DNA of 64,000 nucleotides. It comes from Streptomyces celluloflavus. Lineage in GTDB: Bacteria > Actinomycetota > Actinomycetes > Streptomycetales > Streptomycetaceae. Position numbers and translations under genes: made by a program. A model generated the notes under the pieces. It made no database searches and was not told where the DNA came from. It was given only the letters and a program-made list of their open reading frames with translations. Each line of letters begins with the position of its first letter. The stretch's first letter is position 1. The DNA is taken from assembly GCA_000720995.1 (NCBI GenBank), contig JOEL01000034.1:1-64000 (forward strand), written 5' to 3'. Shown piece by piece: positions 33,830 through 42,821 of this stretch.

Positions 33830-34740
33830 GGGGCGCCGTCGCTTCCACTGCGGAGGCCAACGCGGCCACTGATGCCGCTACCGATGCCTATGCGGATGCC
33901 GATGCCGCTACCGAGGTCATCACTGAGCTGATGCCGACGCCGACACGACGGGCCTCCGTTGTTGTCCGGTCTGGCTGGAGTTTGTTGTTGTGGGTGCTGG
34001 TCGTGGGGGCAACGGATGCGGTGTGCTGCCGTTGCCGCCGCCGAGGTCAAGACCGGCACCGGGTCGTCACCGATACCGCTACGGAGGTCAACACCGCCAC
34101 CTGGGTCATCACGGACGCCAACGCCGACACCACGGGCCTCCGTTGTCGTCCGGTCTGGCAGGTCCCCGTTGCTGCGGTGCTGGCCCTGGAGTGCAATGGA
34201 TGCGGTGCGTTGCCGTTGCGGTCGCCGAGGTCAAGACCGGCACCGGGTCGTCACCGATGCCGCTACCGAGGCCAACCCCGGCACCGATACCGACACCAAG
34301 GTCATCACGTCCACTGACACTGACACTGAAACTGACGCCGACACCGATGCCTACACCACGGGCCTCGTTGTCGTCCGGTCTGGCCGGAGCCCGTTGCTGC
34401 GGGTGTTGGCCGTGGCGGGCTACGGATGCGGTGTGCTGCTGTTGCCGCCACCGAGGTCAAGACCTTCACCGATACCGCCGCCGAGGTCATCGCGGACGCT
34501 GATGCCGACGCCGATATGGCGGGCCCCGTTGTCGTCCGGTTTGGCTGGGGTCTGTTGCTGGGGGTGCTGGTCGTGGTGGGTAGCGGATGTGGTGTGCCGT
34601 TGTTGCTGCCGCCGAGGTCAAGTCCGGCGCCGGGTCGTCACCGACACCGCTACCGAGGCCAACACGCCACCAAGGCCATCACAGCCACTGACACCGACGC
34701 CGAGACCACGGGCCCCGGTTACCGTCCGGTCTGGCCGGGC
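33830..34740. repeat. degenerate tandem array of about 160-230-bp units
   Basis: Two anchors recur in the same order: GTTGTCGTCCGGTCTGGC-type sequence near 33960, 34142, 34367, 34529 and 34719, and GAGGTCAAGACCGGCACC-type sequence near 34041, 34225, 34453 and 34613. Between them lie a stretch ending GGATGCGGTGTGCTGCCGTTG and a tract of ACCGAC/GCCGAC hexamers whose changing length explains the unit-size differences. Several frames are open through it but none looks like a known protein. It follows the metallophore operon and the 3' end of the rhomboid-like gene. The rest of 33668-34748 holds G/T-rich sequence with no gene. Confidence 0.7.
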
Positions 34741-34748
34741 CCCCATGC

Positions 34749-36095
34749 TCACCGCTGCTCTGATGACCGTCCCCGGAGTGCGCTTCTCCCCGCCCCGATG
34801 CCGACCCCGAGCGCGATCGCTATCAGATGACCGGTGTCGGTGAACGTCCGCTCCGGACGCAGTACCGGTCGGATGCCCAGCGCCAGCAGCCCGGCTGTCG
34901 CGGCGGTCCGCGCGCCGCGGTGCGGGACGGTCATGGCGAGCGCGCCGAGCGTGGCGTTCAGCCCGTAGCTCACCCCGACATCGATCGCCCGCGCCGTCGC
35001 GTCGGGCGGATCGGCGCGGACCCGGCCGCGCAGGCCCGCGTAGACCAGCAGGCTGGCCCCGATATGGCCCACCGCGAACACGCCGGCCGCCCGCCGCGGG
35101 CCCCATCGCGCCTCGGCCGTGCCCAGGGCGACGAGCAGCGCCGCGCTGTACGGCAACGGCAACGGCTCCTCGATGAACGCCGCGCTGGTGACCAGCGTCC
35201 GCCACCGGCCGGCCCGCAGATTTTCGACGTTGGTGGAGTGCGCGCGCAGCAACTCCGCCCGCCGCGCACCGGGCAGCCGCGCGGCGGCGTACGCGCCCAC
35301 CCCTATGGCGACGACATACAGCGGCGCGACCCAGGGCAACCGGCGCCACACGGACGAGCCCGAGGACACGAGCGGGGGCAGGGACTTTGGTGCAGGCGTG
35401 GACTCGGGCGTGGCCGGGGGGTTGGACGGGGGCTCGGACGTGGGCGGGGGCGCGGCGGCGGACGAGGGGCTGGACGCGGTCGGGGGCTTCGACGCGTACG
35501 GGGGCTTGGGCCTGGTCGAGGACTTCGACGTGGCCGGGAACCCCGACGCGACCACGGACTCCGATGTGACGGGGGACTTCGGCACGGCCGGGGACTCGGG
35601 CCTGGACAAGGACTTCGGCGTGGATGAGGACTTTGGCGCGGACGGGGGCTTTGGTGCGGACGAGAACAGAGACGGGACCCAGGGGGAACTCGACGCCCAT
35701 CGGGAGCCGGAGACCCATCGGGGACTGGAGACCCATCGGAAACCTGAGGCCCCTCGGGAGCCCGGGGCGGTGGGGGAGCCCGAGGCCGGGTGAGAGCCCG
35801 ACGCCGGGCGGGAGCCCGATGCCCACCAGGAGCCGGAGCCCCATCGGGAACCTGAGGCCCCTCGGGAGCCCGAGGCGGTGGGGGAACCCGGAGCCGCGTG
35901 GGAACCCGACGCCCACCGGGAGCCTGCCGTGACCGAGCGGGAGCCAGGGGCCGGCGGGGGTACCGAGGAGACCCACCGCGAGGCCGCCGAGACCGACCGG
36001 GAGCCGACGGAGACCGACCGGGAGATCACGGAGACCGGCCACGAGACCGCAGCGAGGACGGAGAGCCGTCCCCAGAGGGAGTTGTTCGCCGACAT
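34749..36095 (-). CDS. rhomboid-like membrane protein with long Ser/Pro-rich N-terminus
   Basis: The 448-residue product starts at the ATG at 36095, one base past the stop of the upstream gene and behind GAGAGGG. The last 200 residues are a rhomboid-like membrane domain found in actinomycetes (VAPLYVVAIGVGAYAAARL, then LRAGRWRTLVTSAAFIEEPLPL, VGHIGASLLVYAGL, VSYGLNATLGALA), with about six spans. The Ser-His dyad cannot be placed with certainty. The first 235 residues are low complexity, rich in Ser, Pro and short GSRWASGS-like repeats, and probably lie outside the membrane. Its role is unknown. Confidence 0.6.
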   Translation of the reverse strand: MSANNSLWGRLSVLAAVSWPVSVISRSVSVGSRSVSAASRWVSSVPPPAPGSRSVTAGSRWASGSHAAPGSPTASGSRGASGSRWGSGSWWASGSRPASGSHPASGSPTAPGSRGASGFRWVSSPRWVSGSRWASSSPWVPSLFSSAPKPPSAPKSSSTPKSLSRPESPAVPKSPVTSESVVASGFPATSKSSTRPKPPYASKPPTASSPSSAAAPPPTSEPPSNPPATPESTPAPKSLPPLVSSGSSVWRRLPWVAPLYVVAIGVGAYAAARLPGARRAELLRAHSTNVENLRAGRWRTLVTSAAFIEEPLPLPYSAALLVALGTAEARWGPRRAAGVFAVGHIGASLLVYAGLRGRVRADPPDATARAIDVGVSYGLNATLGALAMTVPHRGARTAATAGLLALGIRPVLRPERTFTDTGHLIAIALGVGIGAGRSALRGRSSEQR

Positions 36096-36096
36096 C

Positions 36097-36441
36097 TCAG
36101 ACCCTCTCCAGCAGCCGCTTGCGCCGGTCCGGCTCGGCGGCTTCGACGGCCCGCTCCGGATCGCCGACCCACCGCACCGGCGGGCCCGCCGCTATCCACC
36201 GTGCCCCGTCCGGCGAGACCAGATGGTCCCCGGCGGCGCAGACGGCAGGCACGCCCACCACGAACGGGCCTTCGCCGTCACGTCGGATCCGCGTGAGTGC
36301 CTGGCTCTCCCCGAGGCCCCGCTCGGGGGCCGCGAGCTGGTCGTCGTAGCCGCCGAACCGCCCCAGCAGGCTGGACGGTTCGCCGTCGGCCGGGCGCGGG
36401 TGGACCGGCCCGGTATCGGTCTGCACGATGATCGCAAGCAT
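36097..36441 (-). CDS. 114-residue hypothetical protein
   Basis: Taken from the ATG at 36441 (MLAIIVQTDTGPVHPRP...); no strong ribosome-binding site precedes it. It ends one base before the rhomboid-like gene, so translation is probably coupled. The sequence has mixed composition and no membrane span or recognised domain (FGGYDDQLAAPERGLGESQA, WVGDPERAVEAAEPDRRKRL). Its only clue is the coupling to the membrane protein. Confidence 0.55.
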   Translation of the reverse strand: MLAIIVQTDTGPVHPRPADGEPSSLLGRFGGYDDQLAAPERGLGESQALTRIRRDGEGPFVVGVPAVCAAGDHLVSPDGARWIAAGPPVRWVGDPERAVEAAEPDRRKRLLERV

Positions 36442-37097
36442 GGGTACAGCGTGCCAGCCGCCACTGACAACGGCCCGACAGGAGTGCCGCACGACCCCGA
36501 ACCACAGCGCCGCGGACCCAACTCCCGTCCATCCACCGCCCTTCACCCGACCTCAGCTCACCTTCACCTTTCTTCCCAACCCCAACTCCTGCCCCATACA
36601 CCGCCGTCACGAGACCTCAACGCTCCGACCACCGGCCACCACAGCCCGCCTGGCACGGCCATGCCCCTGCCACAGCCCTGTGCTGCCCCCAGCTTGAACT
36701 CATCGGACGTGAACTCATCGGACGCGAGCTCCTCAAGAACTCATCGGACGAGCGTTCCTCAAGATGCGCGCTCCTCAGGCGCGCGCTCCGCGGTCCGGCA
36801 CGCCGAGACCCGCCTCCGCCTCCCGCCTCCCGGACCTGCACAGCCGCCCAGACCACACGCCGGGCCTCGTACCTGCGCCACTCGACGCCGCGCCCCGCAC
36901 CCGCGCCACTCGACGCCGCGCCGCCCGGCACTGCACCGCCCGTACCCGCGGCGCCCGGCACCGCGGGTAGTCGATCACCGGCCCGCCGATACGCCGGCAC
37001 CCGGATACGCCGCCACGCCTATACACCGACCCCCAGCAACCGGAATACCCGACTCCCCCTCTCCTCTCCCCGCCGCACCACGCGGAACACTGTCCCC
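36442..37097. other. gene-free, repeat-bearing spacer
   Basis: About 650 bases between the divergent hypothetical gene and the oxidoreductase gene. No frame resembles a protein. It contains GAACTCATCGGACG three times (36696, 36711, 36737) with CCTCAAG in between, and a second repeat of CTCGACGCCGCGCC (36870-36920). Promoters for both flanking genes must lie here, but I cannot place them. Confidence 0.5.
36696..36763. repeat. short direct repeats GAACTCATCGGACG
   Basis: Copies at 36696-36709, 36711-36724 and 36737-36750; CCTCAAG occurs twice (36731, 36757). The spacing of the first two copies is 15 bases. The repeats could be an operator cluster or slippage product. Confidence 0.6.
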
Positions 37098-38039
37098 ATG
37101 ACCTCTACGCCTCCCATGGCCTCTACGTCCCTGGTGACCTCTACGTCCCCCGTGGCAACCCCGCGCATCGGACTCCTCGGCACCGGCCCCTGGGCGCAAA
37201 GCGTCCACGCCCCCGCGCTTGCCGCCCACCCCGGTGTCGACCTCGCCGGTATCTGGGGGCGCAGCCAGGCCGCCGCCGCGGAACTGGCGCACACCCACGG
37301 CACCCGCCCGTACGCCACCCCTGACGAGCTGTTCGCCGCCTGCGATGCCATCGCCATCGCCCTGCCGCCCTCCGTCCAGGCCCCCTTGGCGGTACGCGCC
37401 GCCGAGGCCGGCTGTCACCTCCTTCTGGACAAGCCGGTCGCCACCACCGTGGCCGAGGCCCGCGCCGTGGCCGACGCCGCCGACCGCGCGGGCACCGCCA
37501 CGGTCGTCTTCTTCACCCTCCGCTTCGGGCAGCGGGAGGGAGAGTGGATCGCCGAGCAGGCCGCGGCCGGCGGCTGGTTCACGGCGCACGCCGACTGGCT
37601 CAGCTCGGTCTTCGCCGCCGACAGCGAAAGCCCGTACCTCGATTCCCCCTGGCGCCGCGAGAAGGGCGCCCTGTGGGACATCGGCCCGCACGTCCTGTCC
37701 GTGCTCCTGCCGCTCCTCGGCGACGCGGAATCGGTCACCGCGACCAGGGGCCCGGCCGACACGGTGCTGCTCACGCTGCGCCACCGCGGCGGGGCGGCGA
37801 GTTCCGCGGCGGTCAGCCTGACCGCCCCCGCGCCCGCCGCCAGCTACGACGTCACCGTGCACGGCGCCGCGGGTACCACGTCCCTGCCGAACGGCCAGGA
37901 AGGACCCCGGCCGGCCTACCACCGCGCCGTCGACGCCCTGCTCACCGCCGCCCGCACCGGCCGCCCCCACCCCTGTGACGCCCGCTTCGGCGCACGCGTC
38001 ACCGAAATCCTGGCGGCCGCGGAGAAATCCCTGAAATGA
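37098..38039 (+). CDS. Gfo/Idh/MocA-family oxidoreductase
   Basis: The 313-residue enzyme has the NAD(P)-binding motif GLLGTGPWAQSVHAPAL and the family signature LLLDKPVA with the catalytic Lys. Later YLDSPWRREKGALWDIGPHVL contains the conserved D/H pair of the C-terminal domain. The first 20 residues are a short Thr/Ser/Pro repeat and a GTG at 37152-37156 could be the true start. Members oxidise or reduce sugars and related alcohols. It may be cotranscribed with the ligase gene, but a 250-base gap lies between them. Confidence 0.85.
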   Translation: MTSTPPMASTSLVTSTSPVATPRIGLLGTGPWAQSVHAPALAAHPGVDLAGIWGRSQAAAAELAHTHGTRPYATPDELFAACDAIAIALPPSVQAPLAVRAAEAGCHLLLDKPVATTVAEARAVADAADRAGTATVVFFTLRFGQREGEWIAEQAAAGGWFTAHADWLSSVFAADSESPYLDSPWRREKGALWDIGPHVLSVLLPLLGDAESVTATRGPADTVLLTLRHRGGAASSAAVSLTAPAPAASYDVTVHGAAGTTSLPNGQEGPRPAYHRAVDALLTAARTGRPHPCDARFGARVTEILAAAEKSLK

Positions 38040-38184
38040 CGCCACGAGGCACCCCCCGATCCTCGTACCGCCCTCCTCCACCATCCACAGACCTATGCCT
38101 TCCGGACCATGGCAAATTGGCTCTTTCGGTCATGGAAGACAGCAACGATTCGTCTTAACGTCGGGGTCGTCGTTCCCACCACTC

Positions 38185-38272
38185 CCGGAACATCCAGCAC
38201 AACCAGCGCAGCCGGCGCAACTGGCGCGACCAGCGCAGCCGGAACATCCAGCACAGCCTGAACAGCCGGAAC
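38185..38272. repeat. imperfect direct repeats in the ligase leader
   Basis: CCGGAACATCCAGCACA occurs at about 38185 and 38239, and CCAGCGCAGCCGG at about 38203 and 38230 (27 bases apart). They lie just before the ribosome-binding site (AAGGAG) of the CoA ligase gene. Function unknown. Confidence 0.55.
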
Positions 38273-38291
38273 AAGGAGTCACATCTCCACC

Positions 38292-39995
38292 ATGACGACC
38301 CCCGCGAACACACCAGGCCCCGACCGCGCCCCCGCCCACACCGACCCGGCCGCGGACACCCCCGACCCGGCCCTGGCCCCCTTCACCAGCTACGTCGAAT
38401 TGATCCTCGCCGCCCTGGCACGTGTCCCGGACCGCCCCGTGATGACCACCGCGGACGGCGACGAGATCACCGCGGGCACCTTCCACGCCACCGTGCACCG
38501 CATGGCGGCCGAGCTCGCCGACCGGGGGATCGCCCGCGGCCGGACCGTCTCCCTCCTCAGCGGCAACCGCCCCGAAGTCCTCGCCGCCCGTTACGCCGCC
38601 AACCTCCTCGGCGCGCGTGTGGTCTTCCTCTACGACGGTATGGCGCCCGAGACCCTGGCGCGGATCGCGGAGAGTGTGGAAACCGCCCTGCTCCTGGTCG
38701 ACCCCGACCTGCACGACACCGCGCACGTCCTGCTCACCCACCTCCGCGGCGACCGCCCCGCAGTCCTGACCCTCGGCCCGGTAGCCGACGCGACCACAGG
38801 CGTGGCTACGGGCGCGGCCATGGGCAATACACAGACCACGGACACCCGAAGTCACCGCCCTCACTCCCACCCCACCGAGCCCCTCGGCCCCGACCTCCTG
38901 GCCGTCTGCGCCGCCCGTCCCACCACTCCCACCGTCCCGAGCGCCGCCCGCCCCGAGGACGACTGGTGCATCCGCCACACCGGCGGAACGACCGGCGTCC
39001 CCAAGGGAGTCCGGATGGCGTACGCCCCGTACGCCCGTATGTTCACCGCCCGCAGCCCGGAAGCCGTCGGCGCACCGCCCCGCTTCCTCGCCTGCACCTC
39101 ACTCGCCCACCTCGCCGGGATAATGGCCGACCGCGCCCTCGCGGCCGGCGGAACCGTCGTCCTCCATCGCACCTTCGACCCCGCCGCCGTACTCGCCACG
39201 ATCGCCCGCGAGCGCATCACCGATCTCTGGCTGCTGCCCCCGCTCCTCTACCGCCTCCTCGATCACCCCGACCTCCCCACCACCGACCTCACCTCACTCA
39301 CCCGCATCAGCTACGGCGGCTGCCCCGCCTCACCCTCCCGACTGCGCGCCGCCGCCGAGGCGTTCGGGCCGGTCCTGTACGGGTGTTACGGCCAGTCCGA
39401 GGCGATGACGATCAGCGAAGCGAGCCCGGACGAGCACGCGGTGACCGGTCCCGGGGGCCGGATCACCGTCGGCCGCGCCCGGCCCGGCGTGGAGATCGCG
39501 ATCCGGGACGCCGACGGCCGGACCCTGCCACCGGGGGAGCAGGGCGAGATCCAGGTACGCTCCGCCGGCGTGATGACCGGCTACTGGAAGCGGCCCGATC
39601 TCACCGCCGAGGTCCTGCACGACGGCTGGCTGCGTACCGGCGACACCGGCTGCCTCGACGCCGACGGCTACCTCTTCATCGTCGACCGCCTCAAGGACCT
39701 GATCATCGTCGTCGGCGGCCATGTCCACCCGGCGGAGCTCGAAGACCTTCTGCACACCCACCCGGCGGTCGCCCACTGCGCCGTCTACGGGGTACGCACC
39801 GCCGACGAGACCGAGGAGGTGCACGTTGCGATCGTCCCCGCCCTGGGCCGGACCGTCGACGCCGACGAGATCCGCGCCTTCGTGACCGACCACAAGGGAG
39901 CGATATACGCCCCGGCCGCCGTCCACCTCGTCGACGAGATCCCCCTCACCCCGGTCGGCAAACCTGACAAGGCCCGCCTCCGCGCCACCTCCTGA
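38292..39995 (+). CDS. AMP-dependent acyl-CoA ligase
   Basis: The 567-residue enzyme has the ANL-superfamily motifs in order. They are the P-loop HTGGTTGVPKGV (about residue 229), a substrate-pocket YGCYGQSEAM, the GEIQVRS and TGDTGCLDADGYLFI segments, the hinge DRLKDLIIVVGGHVHP, and the C-terminal catalytic lysine in TPVGKPDKARL. It activates a carboxylic acid as acyl-AMP and then acyl-CoA. A 30-residue low-complexity insert (GVATGAAMGNTQTTDTRSHR...) sits before the P-loop. The acid is unknown; the neighbouring oxidoreductase gives no firm clue. Confidence 0.88.
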   Translation: MTTPANTPGPDRAPAHTDPAADTPDPALAPFTSYVELILAALARVPDRPVMTTADGDEITAGTFHATVHRMAAELADRGIARGRTVSLLSGNRPEVLAARYAANLLGARVVFLYDGMAPETLARIAESVETALLLVDPDLHDTAHVLLTHLRGDRPAVLTLGPVADATTGVATGAAMGNTQTTDTRSHRPHSHPTEPLGPDLLAVCAARPTTPTVPSAARPEDDWCIRHTGGTTGVPKGVRMAYAPYARMFTARSPEAVGAPPRFLACTSLAHLAGIMADRALAAGGTVVLHRTFDPAAVLATIARERITDLWLLPPLLYRLLDHPDLPTTDLTSLTRISYGGCPASPSRLRAAAEAFGPVLYGCYGQSEAMTISEASPDEHAVTGPGGRITVGRARPGVEIAIRDADGRTLPPGEQGEIQVRSAGVMTGYWKRPDLTAEVLHDGWLRTGDTGCLDADGYLFIVDRLKDLIIVVGGHVHPAELEDLLHTHPAVAHCAVYGVRTADETEEVHVAIVPALGRTVDADEIRAFVTDHKGAIYAPAAVHLVDEIPLTPVGKPDKARLRATS

Positions 39996-40107
39996 AGGGG
40001 TCGTCCCGACGGCCCCAAATCCCTTCTGGCCAGGGACGATTGTCAGTGGCCGCCGGTAGAATGGGAACCAGTCAGTGAGGGTTCACCACAGCATCAGGAG
40101 GTCTCCG

Positions 40108-40380
40108 TTGGCCACTGCCACACTCATGACGAAACCTCTCCCGGCCCACCCACTGCCCAGGAAACCCCTGCCCGCCGGCTGGCCGCGCGAGCGCTACGAA
40201 TCCCACAACCGCCGCCTGAAGGCCATGCGCCTGGCCATAGCCCTGCTCGACACCGGCGTCTACCGCCCCGCCCAGGCCCACAACCACAAAATCCGCACCA
40301 CCGCGGCCCAAATAGGAGTGCACCCGCCCTCCGACACCACCTGCCGCCTGGTCCGCGCCCTCCTCTACGACAACTGCTGA
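40108..40380 (+). CDS. 90-residue basic hypothetical protein
   Basis: The start is the TTG at 40108, six bases after a perfect AGGAGG (40096-40101); an internal ATG at 40126 has no such site. The protein (MATATLMTKPLPAHP..., HNRRLKAMRLAIALLDTGVY, final LVRALLYDNC) is basic, predicted mostly helical in the middle, and of a type I recall as widespread in Streptomyces without known function. It stands alone after the ligase gene. Confidence 0.6.
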   Translation: MATATLMTKPLPAHPLPRKPLPAGWPRERYESHNRRLKAMRLAIALLDTGVYRPAQAHNHKIRTTAAQIGVHPPSDTTCRLVRALLYDNC

Positions 40381-41107
40381 CGGCCGCAGGGCCGCGCCAA
40401 CTCACCATCCGGCCGCGGGAGTTCCCTTACGCTCCCGCTGCGCTCAACACTGGCCGCACGTCAGCCCGACACTGAGCTGACGCCAGTCCAACGCTGGGCC
40501 GGCGCCGGGCCGGTACCGATCGAGCACCGGCCCAGGCCCCGGCCCGGCACCATCCCCGCACTGCTCACCCCTGAACCTCGTCACGGCCCACAGCCCACAG
40601 CCCACAGCCCACCACGCACCGCTCATCGCCCCTTGCGATCGTCCACCGGACGGCGACGAACCCCAACCGACAGCCCCGCGAACCGTGCCGCCTCGGAGCG
40701 TGCGCTCCCCGGGACCGAGGCTGGGACCGCGCCCGCACCCGCCACCGCAACCGAGGTCGAGACCGAAGCAGCAGCAACACCGCGAAACCCCTACCCCTCA
40801 GCGGCCCCCACCCTGACCCAGCGACGTGGAGGCCCGCCGACCGGGCTGCCGTCGGTGAGGCGCATAGCGGCCGTCCAACAGGCGTAGGCGATCTCCCTTG
40901 AGGCGGAAAGGGAGCACACAGCCACCCGGATTCCCTGTCACCCCGCGTAATTCTGCACCTCGTCGCAGTCGGTCGGGTCAAAACCGCCCGGCCCCGTTCC
41001 GTGCGGTCCGGGCGGACGGCCGAGGCCGTGGGCTCTACTGGGATTCGGATTGCTCGCAGGGTGCGGTCTCCGGGCAACGCTCCGGACGCACAGTGGCTCA
41101 CTGCACG

Positions 41108-41150
41108 AGCGAGGGTCGTCACCTCCCCTCTGGAAGTGACGACCCTCGCT
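41108..41150. terminator. 15-bp perfect hairpin, left island edge
   Basis: AGCGAGGGTCGTCAC (41108-41122) pairs with GTGACGACCCTCGCT (41136-41150) around a 13-base loop. It resembles the hairpin at 56034-56073 (GCGAGGG...CCCTCGC) at the other end of the island. Bidirectional termination between converging transcripts is likely. Confidence 0.7.
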
Positions 41151-41172
41151 GTGACGCCTGACAGACACTCAT

Positions 41173-41206
41173 GTCTCTGCGCCCGGTGTGCACCGGGCGC
41201 AGAGAC
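41173..41206. terminator. 16-bp perfect hairpin
   Basis: GTCTCTGCGCCCGGTG (41173-41188) is the exact inverse complement of CACCGGGCGCAGAGAC (41191-41206), with only TG between. It lies 23 bases from the previous hairpin and 130 bases beyond the end of the HTH gene. It probably terminates that operon. Confidence 0.7.
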
Positions 41207-41336
41207 CCCTGGAGAACAGCTGAGAACGATGGGGACCGCCGTGCGGCGTTCCTCAGCTCACAGCGTCTTTCCGGACTTGGGCCCAAGCGACCCGCCCGCG
41301 CCCCCTAAACGTCGAACGAGGGGTGCGACACATTCC

Positions 41337-41621
41337 TCATGCGCCGTCGTCCTGTCCGGCACCCATCCCCGCGTCCAGGTCGACTGCGTATACCGGCCGC
41401 TCCTCGATGCCCAGTGTCCGCATCAGAGGAGTGGTCGGTACCCGGAAGAGGCCCCCCACCCGCAGAACCGGACAGGGGAAGACGCCCCGATGGATCAGCC
41501 GATAGGCGGTCTGCGTGCAGATCCCCAGTGCCCGGGCCGCCGTGCGGAGGTCGACCGTCACCGGCAGATCGAATACCTCGGTGAACGTGAGAGGGCCGAG
41601 CCTCGGAGGAGGGCTGGTCAT
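41337..41621 (-). CDS. AlpA/excisionase-like helix-turn-helix protein
   Basis: The 94-residue protein contains a MerR-like winged-helix of the excisionase/AlpA type: VDLRTAARALGICTQTAYRL, then IHRGVFPCPVLRVGGLFRVP. This is the standard HTH_17-like arrangement (residues about 23-63). Its ATG overlaps the stop of the sigma-like gene (ATGA). Such proteins act as excisionases in mobile elements or as small repressors. No integrase is in the window, so a regulatory role in the island is as likely as excision. Confidence 0.75.
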   Translation of the reverse strand: MTSPPPRLGPLTFTEVFDLPVTVDLRTAARALGICTQTAYRLIHRGVFPCPVLRVGGLFRVPTTPLMRTLGIEERPVYAVDLDAGMGAGQDDGA

Positions 41622-42385
41622 GAACGGCTCCTGCGTGGGCGCAGCGACAGGGTTCCGACCCTGCGCCTGCCTCCCGTGTGGCTGGTCTGGCGCACCACGT
41701 CATGGAGGTTCATACGCCTGGCCAGCACCCCGAGTCGCTCCCCTTCGAGCTGCTCCGACCGGGTCGTGAACCGGAGTCCGGCGCGCAACCCGATCGGTCC
41801 GGACGGAGGCGAGATCTCCAAGTCGAAGTCGCCGAAATCGTGCTCGTCGACCTCCTCGCATACGCCGGCTCCCGGGTGGCCGTGTCGTGTCACGATTGCC
41901 TCGATGTCGGCGGATGGGAAGGTCCGCTTTCCGGCTCGCGCATATCGCCAGGCGCTGCTGCGTGCCGCCCGGGTCAACTGCCCGATCGAATCCGGAACAT
42001 CAGGGTCGACCGTAGGCAGCCGCTCCAGGAGCGCGAGGACCATCTCGCTTTCGAGATCGGACCGGCTTGTGCGCAGTCGCACCGTGATCCGGTGCACCGT
42101 GCCCGTCAGGCGGGGCAGGATGAGCCAGATCAACAGGAGCTGCCAGGGGCCGTCGGGGGCTTCGTCGTTCTGTGCGGCTCGGATTGCCTCCCGCCAGATC
42201 GAGGCGGTGAGTGACGGATCCGCCTGGTCGTCGCGCAGAGCCTTCTGTGCCTCGGCAGGGGAGAACAACGTCGGTTCGTCCGCCGACTGCTGGGTGACGC
42301 GCAGAACCATCTGCTCTGCGGCCTGGGGCTCGGCGAAGTGTGCCATGACGGCGGCGAATGCTCCGCCGGAATCTACCAATGTCAA
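41618..42385 (-). CDS. sigma-factor-like protein
   Basis: The 255-residue protein starts at a TTG at 42385, seven bases after AGAGGA. A central stretch (WQLLLIWLILPRLTGTVHRI, LRTSRSDLESEMVLALLERL) resembles sigma-70 region 2 with its D-x-x-x-E pattern. The C-terminal ERLGVLARRMNLHDVVRQTS could be a region-4-like HTH. Acidic linker EEVDEHDFGDFDLE separates them. Coupling to an AlpA-like HTH protein suggests a small transcription unit for island control. The sigma assignment is tentative. Confidence 0.5.
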   Translation of the reverse strand: MTLVDSGGAFAAVMAHFAEPQAAEQMVLRVTQQSADEPTLFSPAEAQKALRDDQADPSLTASIWREAIRAAQNDEAPDGPWQLLLIWLILPRLTGTVHRITVRLRTSRSDLESEMVLALLERLPTVDPDVPDSIGQLTRAARSSAWRYARAGKRTFPSADIEAIVTRHGHPGAGVCEEVDEHDFGDFDLEISPPSGPIGLRAGLRFTTRSEQLEGERLGVLARRMNLHDVVRQTSHTGGRRRVGTLSLRPRRSRS

Positions 42386-42609
42386 GAGATTTCCTCTCTC
42401 GAAGGTGCGGGCGTGCCAAGGTCGACGTTGGTGGTTGGGGGAGAGATGCGGGGTGCGATGCCTGCCTCAGATCGTGATGAACTGGGGGAAATCGGTCGCA
42501 TGTCCCATGCGTCTCAGTTTTGGACGGCTGAGCGCGCGAGCTGCGCCGTTGCGACGGGTGTTGCTGCGGCGGCCGTATGTGTGCCCCCGTGGACGCTGGC
42601 GCCGAGAGC

Positions 42610-42635
42610 GGGTGCCCGCCGGACGGCGGGCACCC
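42610..42635 (-). terminator. 11-bp hairpin terminator
   Basis: GGGTGCCCGCC (42610-42620) pairs perfectly with GGCGGGCACCC (42625-42635) around a GGAC loop. It is 34 bases beyond the stop of the 50-residue gene on the reverse strand. Confidence 0.75.
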
Positions 42636-42668
42636 GGAAATCACCCGCGGCGCGGAAGTGTCTTCGGC

Positions 42669-42821
42669 CTAGGCCGAATCGGTCGCAGTATCGGCGGGCG
42701 TGGCGGCCGGTGGCGCCTCAGGGGCTGCCTCCGGTCGCGTCTGGGGCTTTGACGTCTTGCCCCCGCGGATCGAAGAGGACCGCTTGCGGCCCCCTCGACC
42801 CTTGCTGCGTCGCTGGTTCAT
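42669..42821 (-). CDS. 50-residue basic small protein
   Basis: A short frame starts at the ATG at 42821 behind GAAGGAG and ends in TAG at 42669. The first half is strongly basic (MNQRRSKGRGGRKRSSSIRG, then GKTSKPQTRP) and the second half is Ala/Pro-rich and acidic at its end. It could bind nucleic acid. A good ribosome-binding site and a terminator 34 bases downstream support a real gene. It is divergent from the AfsR-like gene. Confidence 0.65.
   Translation of the reverse strand: MNQRRSKGRGGRKRSSSIRGGKTSKPQTRPEAAPEAPPAATPADTATDSA

Larger units (their letters stand above)
40381..41336. other. gene-free region at the left edge of the defence island
   Basis: About 950 bases between converging genes. 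Frames on both strands lack recognisable protein features. The stretch has repeated GGCCCACAGCCCACAGCCCA-type sequence (40585-40610) and, toward the right, two perfect hairpins listed separately. No tRNA or attachment site is evident. Confidence 0.45.

Noticed and set aside
34426..34843. Forward frames through the tandem repeat array, considered as a repeat protein
   Set aside because: Several forward frames are open across overlapping parts of the array, none has a ribosome-binding site, and the amino-acid repeats are not conserved in any one frame.
38185..38272. Repeats before the CoA ligase considered as an attenuator or CRISPR-like unit
   Set aside because: Repeats are imperfect, short and only two copies each, without conserved spacers or a U-tract hairpin.
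40565..41122. 185-codon reverse-strand frame left of the island
   Set aside because: Arg/Pro/Gly-rich, no ribosome-binding site, and it overlaps a terminator hairpin at its start.
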